Source of the DNA: Plantago ovata
Lineage: Eukaryota; Streptophyta; Magnoliopsida; Lamiales; Plantaginaceae
DNA: 64,000 nt
Assembly: GCA_028274465.1 (NCBI GenBank)
Contig: CM051457.1
Span: forward strand, 96,037,982-96,101,981
Direction: 5' to 3'
The notes beneath the pieces were generated by a model, which searched no databases, had not been told where the DNA came from, and saw nothing but the letters and a program-made list of their open reading frames with translations. Positions 54,853-64,000 of this stretch are shown here, piece by piece (within the stretch, counting starts at the first letter, position 1; each line of letters starts with the position of its first letter). The position numbers were made by a program, and so were the translations under genes.

Positions 54853-55034
54853 TGTATTTCAATTTTAAGTTTTCATGTTGTGGAATTATATGTGATAGTT
54901 TGTAACGATATAAAATAAAGTGCGCCAGTTGTAACAGGGAGTTTTGAATTATCAAGACTGACATGAGACGACTAAGTGCTTGTATTTGGTTATTTGTTTA
55001 ATGTTTATTTGTAAACGTTCTTATTTGAAAATTT
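54853..55034. other. Downstream non-coding sequence with possible poly(A) signal
   Basis: 'aaaataaagt' at about 54911-54920 could serve as the original polyadenylation signal of the dirigent-like gene. No other feature seen. Confidence 0.35.
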
Positions 55035-55094
55035 ATTCAAGCCCACTTATTTGTAAACAAAACTCAAAACACCTACACAAGCACTTAGTCGGTT

Positions 55095-55450
55095 CACTAC
55101 AAGAAAACAACATTTTAGCGACGGATGCGCTATACGGGACTGAACCGTCGCTACAGCGCATTAGCGACGGATAAGTTAGGACGTCACCAAAAGTGGCGTC
55201 GCTAATTAAATAAGCGACGGATGAATTCACCCGTATCTAAAGTTAGCGACGGATTAACTAATCCGTCACAGAGTTCATCGTTGACCAAAGTGGGGACGGA
55301 TTGGTTCATCCGTCGCTAAAAATTTAGCGATGAAAGAATTTATCCGTCGCTATCTGTAGTGGCATGTGTCTGGATGTGGTGTAGGATGTGTAGCGACGGA
55401 TGGTTTTATTCGTTTCTATCTTTAGGGACGGATGAAATCATCCGTCGCTA
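55095..55450. promoter_or_regulatory. CACTA subterminal repeat array (3' side)
   Basis: About a dozen copies of 'tagcgacggat' or its complement 'atccgtcgcta' with small variations fill this stretch. In En/Spm such subterminal motifs bind the element-encoded protein and are needed for excision. The matching array at the other end is at 60540-60867. Confidence 0.8.
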
Positions 55451-56436
55451 AATCTGCTGTAGAGGAAAAAAAATTGCTCTATTTTAGCAGTCAATTATAC
55501 CCAAACCTGTACAGCCAATATATACATCAATTCTCAATTCTGTACAGCCATAAAATAAAGTGAAAATGGTGGAAAATCATTAATATAAATAGACAAAGGT
55601 TGCAAATTCATTGCACACGAATGTAAGGTGTTGAATATTCTATACTAGTTACAATGCATGTAAGCTAACTCTAAACATCCAACATTGCAAAGTAACAAGT
55701 CCAAGTCCAAGTCCAATGAATCCCAATCCACACCAACATGCCAATAAAACGAAATGGAAAGGAGAAAGTTACAAGATTGAACATGAAGAGAACATACGTA
55801 AATTCACTGGCACAGTGGTGACTAACATATCACCCAAGCACATACAGTGGCTAACATACCACTCACACCAATGAAACAGTTTGTAAACGTACCGTGATAG
55901 AAATATTGCATTGTGAATCTCACAGATGGCATGGGAGGATGAAGTGGACGAAGGAGGGGATCTGCACATACAAAGAAACCATACAAAATGGAATATGTAA
56001 GTTCATATGTACACATCATATGCAACTTATTCAGTAATTAATAAAACTTTCGTACTTAGTGCATAAACAAAGAAAGCACACAAAAAATACATGTAAGATA
56101 CCAGTCACCCAGTCACCAGATACATGTAAAACTCGACCTTAGAGCGTGCGCGTATGTGGATAGCAGCCACCCAGTCAGATTGGGCCTGTTTCATGGAGGG
56201 CTATGGAAGATACATCATCTGGAGTGCTTGAGTAGCCAAGATTAAAGGTTCATACTTCATGCACTTCCTCTTCAAGTTAATGTCAACCGATTCATACTGC
56301 TCATTCATCTTCGTACCTTCTGGAGTAGAATCAAACCAATTAACTTCGAACATGAAGACCCTTTTCTTAGGGATTCCGGGATATCAAGTCTGATGACTCG
56401 ATTCAACTTCCCGTAGAAATCAAACATGTCAGGTGA
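55451..56436. other. CACTA 3' internal non-coding region
   Basis: Short frames only. At 56200-56430 the minus-strand text still resembles the end of TNP2-associated reading ('CLSRVIRLDIPESLRKGSSC'-like), but it is too broken to define. Confidence 0.4.
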
Positions 56437-59400
56437 TCATGTATCTGTTGCGTTGACAGAAACCCCTGAGTTGGTAGTTGCCATGGCCGAGTTAGAATGG
56501 CCAACCGTGTGGAATCTCAAGCCATTAACTATGTAACCTTCATATATGTGTGCCAATCTATATGGCCCAGCTGCAAGGGCATGTAGATATGGATCAGTAA
56601 TCTTGTTCTCTTCATTTCTGACATAGTCCTTGAACCAATTTGGAAATTCAGCTTCCAACTTCATGGTACGGTCATACTCAATGGTGTCATCTGCCATGAG
56701 TGGATCCTCCCGTAGACAGCGCTCTTTGAAAGCACTGCACATGATTAAGTAATGATCGAAAGGTGGCATTTAATGGGTATCAAATGGAGATAGTAATTAC
56801 AAAGTGAAAGGTGAAAAGCACTTACGTATTGAATATTATTTCAAATGGCCTGACCTCTTTACAGTTATGGAGGACATAGAAATGAGCTGCTTTAAGCTCT
56901 TTATCACTCAACCATTCACTCCTTTCCTCACCCAAAGGGCTCCCTGACACCCTAAAGACGGAAAGAGCAACATCATGATCCTCTTGCACCACAAAGGTGT
57001 CTGCATTGCGAGCAGGCTTATTAGCCTTTGTCTGAATGTTGTCCTGGAAGTAGTAGGAGCAGAAGGTTGCAGTTTCCTCTCTTAAGTAAGCATTTTCAAT
57101 CTATCCCTCAGGCTGCGCTTTGTTCTTCACAAATCTCTTCAACTTACCCAAGTACCTGTGAAACATGTAATAGTTAGGCTTGCGTGAATATCTATATAAG
57201 GTTTTAAATACTTGTACTTAAACGTGGTACATTACTGACCTCTCAAATGGATACATCCATCGATACTGTACTGGGCCAGCAAGCCTCGCCTCAAATGGGA
57301 GATGAACAGGTAAGTGCTCCATATAATCAAACCAGCTAGGTGGTAAGAAACGCTCAAGCTTGCATAGAATCACGGGTATTTACTTTTGAAGACATAGCAA
57401 CACATCCTCGTGCACGACCCTTGTGCTTATATTCTTGAAGAATAAGCTCAAGTCAGTGAAAGCGCTCCGAACAGCTGGCCTAGGTAACAACTCTCGAAAT
57501 GCAACCGGGAGTAGTCACTCCATGAACACACGACATACGGTCATGGCTTTTCATCCCATACATCTTCGTCTTCTGGGTATCCACACGAGTACCCAACTTA
57601 GATGCATAGCCATCGGAGAACTTGATTGTCTTCACCCAATCAAAGAGTCGGGCCCTAGCATCCTTGTCAATGGCATAACATGCTTTTGGCCACTTTCCAT
57701 CAACACTCTTCTTTGCCATCTCGGGCCTCTTACACCATGTATTCAATTGCTTACTAGACTTCTCCGTATCCTTTGTCTTACCAAGGATGTTGCAAAGGGT
57801 GTTGAAGGTGTTCTCAAACACGTTCTTCTCAACATGCATGAAATCCAAGTTGTGTCGTATGAGAAGACTGCTCCAATAAGGCAAGTCTCAAAAGATGCTT
57901 CTCTTCTTCATCCACAAGTCTCGCTGATCTTATTTCTATGCTTCTCCCACCCTAACTCAGTCACTTTCTTTAGACCCAACTCATCAATAATTTCTAGGAT
58001 CTCTTTGCCAGTTAGATGTTTCGGGGGCCCTTTCTTGAATTGATCTCTGTTCCTTCGGAAAGCATGGTTCGGATCTAGAAACCTCTGATGACAATCAAAC
58101 CAACTCTCTTTCCCACTCACAGTCAATCTAAAAGCATCAGTATCATCTAAACAATGGGGACAAACAAGTCTCCCCGATGTCTTCAAACCAGACAGCATAG
58201 AGTATGTTGGAAAATCGGAGACTGTCCACAGAAGTGCTGCCCTCAAGGTGAAGTTCTTCTTCTTCGAGACATCATATGCAGGGATGCATTTCTCCCACAA
58301 CTCTAGCAAATCCTTGATAAGGGGCTGCAAGAATTCATCCAACTTCACACCAGGATCATCTGGACCAGGCACCAACATAGTCAAGAACATGAATGGGGAC
58401 TTCATGCAGTCACCAGGGGGAAAATTGTACGGGGTTAGCATCACTGGCCAACACGAGTACCTCTATTCACTACCGAACGGGTTAAATCCATCTGTACAAA
58501 GCCCTAGTCGTACATTCCTAGGCTCGGCTGGAAAATCTCCAAAGAGCCTATCAAACTCTTTCCATGTTGGTGTGTCTTCCCATTACCTTAGGATCCTTTG
58601 GAGCCACTCTTTCACTGTGCCATCGCATCTTATCGGCTTTTGTGATGGATGCATACAACCTCTTCAGCCGAGGTGCTAGAGAAAATTACCACATCTTCTT
58701 GAAAGATAGATTCTTCTTCTGTCGTTTGTTTGATGCCCCCTCCTTGTAGCGACTGTATCTTGCATGGCCACAGAACTTGCACTCGAGTAGATCTTTGTCC
58801 TCCCCCCCCATAAAGCATGCACATCTTCTCACAAATATCTATATTCTCCATAGGCAACCCCATAGCTCTCATCTTCTTCTGAACTTGGTAATAGTCCTTA
58901 GGCACTAGATTGGGTTGAGGACAACACTCGGATAGCAACTGAACATATGGGTTTCTTCGCAGCTTCCAACATGTCAACGAATTTCTGGTCTTCCGCATTT
59001 GGTGGCTCCTCTATATCATTAGGAGCAAAATCTGGACCAGCTAGATTATGCACCATCTCTTCCATCCGATCACCATCAGAAGCATGAAGAGGTCGGGGAA
59101 ATACTTGAGAACTAGTACGGGGGTCAGAGGCACTTCCCCTCCTTTGCCTCTTCTTCATCATCTGTGGGTTATCAAAATGGAAGGTGGTGGTCGTTTCTCA
59201 CCATGAAAATCCCATATAGCATATCCAGACACAAACCCATTCCATCTCAAGTGTTCAACTACCGTTGCAGGAGGCAAATAGTTCAAATTTCTACATTTTT
59301 TGGCGTTGCAAGGGCACTTTATAGACCCTTTGCTCACACAATTGGGATGTTCCAATGCAAATTCAATGAAGTCCCGAACACCTTCCTCAAAACTAGGAAG

Positions 59401-59445
59401 GATGATGCCATCACCAACACACTTGTACATCCAAGAACGATCCAT
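56437..59445 (-). pseudogene. TNP2-type transposase, broken
   Basis: In minus order: a transposase-associated domain at 59445-59158 (MDRSWMYKCVGDGIILPSFE, CPCNAKKCRNLNYL, HLRWNGFVSGY); a linker with 'CPQPNLVPKDYYQVQKKMRA' and 'ICEKMCMLY'; a frameshift at a run of eight C's (58801-58808); the Transposase_21 core at 58444-57908 (MLTPYNFPPGDCMKSPFMF, RAALLWTVSDFPTYSMLSG, LVCPHCLDDTDAF); a continuation at 57884-57480 (RHNLDFMHVEKNVFENTF, GMKSHD); a DUF4218-like part around 57110-57550 ('HLPFEARLAGPVQYRWMYPF'); and a final part to 56437 (EFPNWFKDYVRNEENKI). The enzyme would cut and paste the element. Several shifts and stops inactivate it. Confidence 0.88.
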
Positions 59446-59655
59446 CGGATAAACTACCTATATATACAATCACCAATCTAAACAAAATAATATTAAGTAC
59501 AAGATAAAATAAACATCAATTAATTTCAACACCTAACATCCATACATCATATAGTCAGTACTCAATTCAACACCTAACATCCATACTCAATACTCAATAA
59601 CCACTACAAATTCAATTTCATCATAAATCTATCAAACTATCAAGTCCAAGATAAT

Positions 59656-60218
59656 GTAATTGTAACTACCCGACCAATCCGGCCGGTGTGGTTACTCCTG
59701 GACGGACCCACACACATCCCAACAGTATGATATTGTCCGCTTTGGGCCTGAGCCCGCATGGATTTGCTTTTGGAATCACCCAAAAGGCCTCATACCATGT
59801 GAGAGTGGTGGTCTAACATATATACCCTTTATTCCACTCACTCTTAAGCGATGTGGGATGCGGAGTATTACAAACTACCCCCCTTAAAGCCTCGACGTCC
59901 CCGTCGAGCGCCTTAAGTGGTGGGGGTGACAAACTGACAATAACCTTTACCAACCGTCCACCCGGTGCGGGCTTTGGGTTGATCTAGGCTCTGATACCAT
60001 TTGTAACGACCCGACCAATCCGGCCTGCGTGGTTACTCCTGGACGGACCCACACACATCCCAACAGTATGATATTGTCCGCTTTGGGCCTGAGTCCGCAT
60101 GGATTTGCTTTTGGAATCACCCAAAAGGCCTCATACCATGTGAGAGTGGTGGTCTAACATATATACCCTTTATTCCACTCACTCTTAAGCGATGTGGGAT
60201 GCGGGGTATTACAGTAAT
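59656..60218 (-). mobile_element. Complete TRIM retrotransposon with 5 bp target duplication
   Basis: Two 212 bp LTRs (59661-59872 and 60002-60213) differ at about five positions. The internal region is only about 130 bp. On the minus strand the 5' LTR (60213-60002) is followed by primer site TGGTATCAGAGCC (about 59987-59999), and a polypurine tract 'aaggggggtagttt' precedes the 3' LTR. GTAAT flanks both ends (59656-59660 and 60214-60218). No protein is encoded, so it depended on another element's enzymes. It sits inside the CACTA element. Confidence 0.95.
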
Positions 60219-60539
60219 ACTCAATACTTGCTAAACAACCTAGTAGGAACTAAACAAAAACATGTAATTGCTCAAACACATTGAAAATCAATAAATGCCC
60301 AAATTTGTAAAAGTTAGGGTTTATGCTAATTACGTTCAATTTTGGGAAAAATGGTCCATGGGTGATGAAATTGAATGCTCAATCTTGTTTCTTGCTCCAC
60401 TAGATTGGAATAGACTCCAGGATTGCTCGATTTGGTTGAGAAAAGCGGAAGTTTGAATTTTTGGGGGAATTTTCGGGTGGAGGGAGAAGTATACACAGAG
60501 AAGAAATGGGAGAGGAAGAAGACGATCGCGATCTGCATA

Positions 60540-60867
60540 GATTGCTTAGCGACGAATGAGAGTATCCGTCGCTAAACAGCGACGGATAACCTTATCCCTC
60601 GCTATAGGTTGATTATCCAATTTCTTTTCTTTTTATTTTTTAAAACAACTCCATTAGCGACAGATGAATCTATCCGTCAATAATGTCGCGACGAATCAAA
60701 CTTATCCGTCGCTAATTACAAGTCGGACTGGGTCTTTCTAAGGACGAACTAAACTTAGAGCACAGTTCGTCCTCATCCGTTGCTAAGAAACCCGATCCGT
60801 CGCTAAATAGCGACGGAAAGTATCTGTATCTTCTATTCCGTCGCTAAAAGCGAGATTTTTTGTAGTG
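60540..60867. promoter_or_regulatory. CACTA subterminal repeat array (5' side)
   Basis: Repeated 'tagcgacgga' and 'tccgtcgctaa' motifs are dense from 60545 to the right terminus. The block 'gacgaactaaacttagagca' here is shared with the CACTA end at 24031-24351, linking both to one family. Confidence 0.8.
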
Positions 60868-61732
60868 GTTGACGAGTATTTGATTGAGAGTTAAGTAGGA
60901 ACCAATTGGAGCCATCCCGCAGTTACAAGCATGGACCTTGGCGTTTGATTGACAAATGGTTGTTCCTACTCTCTAACGAGCTCGCCAAATGCCCGACTAT
61001 TGGCATAGGGGTGGAGGAATGTGATCCTTAGGGTATGCAAGTATGTGCGTTTTCGTGGAATTGGCGGCTTGTTTATCTCGTGGTTGTTGGTGGACGATGT
61101 TTGAGTGTCGTTCTTTTTGTTCCTTGCGGTTTCTCGGCTCACTTGTTGGTTTTGAGATGTGAGGAGATGTTAAAGTGGTGGAGGCCTTCAAGTTGTCTTT
61201 TTCAAGAGGGCAGTGGGTTGTTTCTCTTCTTTTGAGCTTGTTTGGTTTGTTGAGCACTTTAGCTAGCTTGTTGACAGGGGACTTTTGTCCTTTTTATTTT
61301 TGGCCCCTCGAGTTGGCCTTTTAGTATTAGCTTTGTTTGGCCTGAAAAGTGATGTCTTGGGCCTCTCCATCAAACGTGATAGATCTGTGGTCCAAAAGGA
61401 GAAAATCATCGTTTCGTTTTCGAGCTTTGTCACCTAGACTTGCAACGAACTATATTTAACTCCTTTGGTCTCAACCGTGATTAGGTGGTATATTTCGTAA
61501 CTCCCCGGATCTTGGCGTCTTGCTAGAAAGACGGATATACTAGACGAGGGGGGAGGGGTCGAGATTAACCACGGTCTCCAACGGTTATGGAAATAGGTCC
61601 TTGTCTTCTCTTTTCTTGCTTGTGTAGGTGTTTTGAGTTTTGTGTTTGGTGCATATCTTATGCACCCCGTTGTAACTTGGTTCCTATTATAATAGAAGTT
61701 ATTTGGCCATTTCGAAAAAAAATTCAAGCCCA

Positions 61733-62770
61733 AGAGAGTTTAAAAAGATTGTATGACATAAATGCGCGCACAACAATTACACATTTAGGAGCAACCTTTG
61801 GCGTTCGAGATATGGAACGCAGCTGTTGCTGGACGTTTTTTTTGTTTTTCTTTTTTTCTAGTTTGACTTTATTTTGCTTCTTTTTTATTGTTGCGAGCAA
61901 AATTGTAGTTTAAAATGAAATTAGAAAAGTTAAAGTATTTTCAGATTTATGACTTTGCAACTTTGATTGTGATGAGATCTCTCTCTGAAGTGGGGTTACG
62001 TTTAACGAACGAACTAGGGCCTTCATCATTGACTCTTTGGTTCGAGAAAATCATATAGAACATGTTAGAACGATCATATCATGCTGTTTAGGTTTCCATC
62101 ACTACAGAGAGATAGATTGGGTAGGGAAATAACGTGATCGACAGGTGTCAGTCGGAAACGCCATTGGCAGGGAAGAATAACGACACCAATATACGTAGAT
62201 TTAGGGATAGTTGTCCTTCTTTATGATATGCTACTTCTAGATGAGAACTAGTACTGGTTCGCCTTCTCGATTCATCTTGAGTAAAGTTTGCTTGGTGAAC
62301 ATAATAAGTCCTCAATAACTTGGGTTCAGATTAAAGATGTTACACTAAGACTCCTTTATTTAAATAGGTGCATTTATTTGGGGATGTATATGTATAAACA
62401 ATGGTGACGAATTTTAACCTATCGACTAGCTATGAACATTATGGAGTTTGTTCACAAGCATTTGCTGGATTCAATAGGTTGTTTCTAAAACTTGGCAAGC
62501 AACTATTTTTGTGTGTCTGTGTGTTGCATGTAGGATTGAGTCTAGTTGTTTGCTTGGAGACAAGCAAAAGGTTGGTTTCCGGAGTTTAAGGACATTATAT
62601 CTTGCATTGTCATCTAGTCTTTTTATCGCACTTTGTTGTCTTCAAGCTGCATGGTTTTAGTCATTTTATTAGCATAGAATCACTTTTTTTTGCATTTTAC
62701 ATTCTCACGTGTTTTTGGAGAACTTTGGTAATTTTGTTGCTAAAGCGGTGTTTTTAGAGGCAATTGGATA
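61733..62770. other. Non-coding stretch
   Basis: Only short frames, among them a small hydrophobic one (61587-61913) that overlaps the LINE tail. No RNA gene or terminal repeats recognised. Confidence 0.45.
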
Positions 62771-62779
62771 ACAAAATGG

Positions 62780-62965
62780 TGACATGTTTTTATTTGTAAG
62801 ATAATCATTTGGATTCCAAATGATAATCACAATTTTATTTGTAAGATAATCATTTCTATCTTTATGAATTTTGTTTTACAAGTAAGATAATCATTTGGAT
62901 TCCATCTTTATAGCATTTCTATTTTTTTTATAGCATTTATATCTTTATGAATTTTGTTTTGTAAG
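62780..62965. repeat. Local tandem repeat of 'aagataatcatttggattcc'
   Basis: The phrase 'taagataatcatttggattc' and its companion 'tctttatgaattttgtttta' recur three and two times. Non-coding. Confidence 0.75.
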
Positions 62966-63319
62966 ATAAGGTGACGTTTTGGTATTTTTATTTGAGAACT
63001 ACTATTCTTGTCGAAACTCTACGGATTACTTACTATTATCTAAGATTTTGGTAAAATAAAAGGTTCCATAAAGACATAATTGAGGATTTCTTTCTATTTC
63101 TTTGGTTCATTCCATAAAAAATTAACAACTTGACTTTGACACTAATAAAGTAAAAGCTTATCCTAAATTTTTCTTCCAACTATTCCTCAATCTTTTACGA
63201 CGAATTTGAACAAATATTTGTCTTTCACGCAGAAAAAAACAACATTATCAAAATTAAAAATATTTTTAAGAGGAGGTGAACAAACACATAGCTAGTATGT
63301 TCATCACAAATGCAAGTAC

Positions 63320-63571
63320 TTTCTCCGTCGTGCCCCAAACCTACCATTTATATTGTTGACTCTTTAGACTCTTGTTGATCTCAAATTAATTCAAAATCAT
63401 ACAAAAAATTATAAATTTGAATAATATTATGAAAGTGGAAATCTTATATTTTCATAATATAAGTTCCAAAGTTACTTTTTTGTATGAATTAGAATTTATT
63501 TGAAGTCAAGCAAAAACGAAAAGAAGTCAACAAAACAAATGGGAAGCTTCGGATCGGACGGACGGAGTAAG
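63320..63571. mobile_element. Stowaway-type MITE
   Basis: 252 bp, flanked by TA (63318-63319 and 63572-63573). The left end 'ctttctccgtcgtgcccc' and right end 'cggacggacggagtaag' are inverted copies, with a further inverted pair 'ttgttgac' and 'gtcaaca'. The CTCCGTC core is typical of Stowaway. Non-coding. Confidence 0.85.
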
Positions 63572-63573
63572 TA

Positions 63574-64000
63574 TATAATATGTTCCCCAAAAAGTCTGAA
63601 TAACAAAATTTTCATACTTTGTAGTAAAGCATCATGTATATATGTAGGATAGGTACAAGTAATTGGGACAGAAATTGTTGAAGAATTAAGTGACACTTGT
63701 GTTGTGTCTATCCCCGTTACTGTTACCAGGTAAGATTGATGTATAAATTAGATATCCTTTTCAAAATGAAACGAAGCAAAAACAATTTGGAATAACAAGT
63801 GGCGCCATTGTTTTGGTCTCATTAATGTCTTAGTAGCCAAGTACAGCATCCATCCCTTATGCCAAAACTACGTTTTCTTTTCTATCTATCTATCTATCTA
63901 TCTATCTCACTATACACATGGAACTTTGAGTACCTTGCCAGTTTTCTTTCTAATTTATTTACCATATACATACTCTTATATAATATGCTTCTCTTTTTCA
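63574..64000. other. Non-coding end of window with CTAT microsatellite
   Basis: A CTAT run of about seven units lies at 63880-63908. No gene seen. Confidence 0.6.

Larger units (their letters stand above)
55095..60867 (-). mobile_element. CACTA (En/Spm) element with 3 bp target duplication
   Basis: The left end is CACTACAAGAAAACA and the right end the complement of CACTACAAAAAATC. GTT flanks both sides (55092-55094 and 60868-60870). Subterminal regions (55110-55450 and 60540-60850) carry many direct and inverted TAGCGACGGAT motifs, the expected transposase-binding arrays. The minus strand encodes a TNP2-type transposase in several broken frames. A TRIM inserted at 59661-60213. At 5.77 kb with TRIM it is near full length. 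Confidence 0.93.
55046..61721 (+). mobile_element. LINE-like 3' tail split by a CACTA element
   Basis: Copies of attcaagccca lie at 55035-55045 and 61722-61732, the second directly after a short poly(A) (about 61714-61721). The retroposed sequence is 55046-55094 plus 60871-61721, about 900 bp once the CACTA element is removed. It lacks a recognisable protein but ends like a plant LINE 3' untranslated region ('ttgtaacttggttcctatta', 'aagttatttggcc', then A's). A 5'-truncated LINE is the best reading; a processed transcript is possible. Confidence 0.6.

Overview
The window looks like nuclear DNA of a flowering plant, probably a eudicot. It is AT-rich and packed with Ty1/copia, Ty3/gypsy, LINE, CACTA, hAT, Mutator and Stowaway-type elements, with Cassandra-type TRIMs that carry a 5S rRNA-like segment. 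The only plausible intact host gene is a single-exon dirigent-like gene. There are no operons, ribosome binding sites or CRISPR arrays. I cannot name the species. Almost every long open frame is a broken piece of a transposable element.

Layout. 1-1558: the 3' part of a long copia LTR, cut by the window edge. 1640-5619: a decayed copia element (minus). 5620-7390: a Cassandra LTR with primer site, fused to a gypsy gag/protease/RT piece, then a truncated TRIM LTR. 8644-12040: an internally deleted LINE (minus) with target-site duplications. 12056-15860: non-coding, with an AT microsatellite, a degenerate higher-order repeat and a MITE. 15862-25481: a probable Mutator-like element with long terminal inverted repeats. 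It contains a copia element (16070-21904), a fragment of an ACTIN-RELATED PROTEIN 6-like host gene (21925-22340), a MITE and a CACTA end. 25492-30510: a copia 5' LTR, leader and gag joined to gypsy and LINE scraps. 30826-35612: tandem repeats, a MITE, a 5'-truncated LINE and two TRIM LTRs. 35863-49350: a Ty3/gypsy Tat-type element with both LTRs, interrupted by a MITE in its RNase H and by a 2.1 kb solo copia LTR. 49440-50342: a Mutator-like MITE whose core is a giant palindrome. 50428-52930: decayed coding remnants broken by two nested hAT MITEs. 53769-54344: the dirigent-like gene, with a hAT MITE 29 bp behind its stop codon. 55046-61721: a LINE 3' tail split by a CACTA element (55095-60867), which itself holds a complete TRIM. 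61733-64000: non-coding, with a Stowaway MITE.

How the parts relate. The window records layered transposition, and nesting gives relative ages: LINE tail, then CACTA, then TRIM; Tat element, then MITE and solo LTR; Mutator element with captured ARP6 piece, then copia. Exact or near-exact target-site duplications mark many insertions. The observations most worth following are the ARP6 fragment inside the Mutator-like element, the long palindrome at 49.7-50.1 kb, a conserved acidic reading frame inside the long copia LTR family, the antisense reading frame of the Tat element, and the Cassandra/gypsy chimera.
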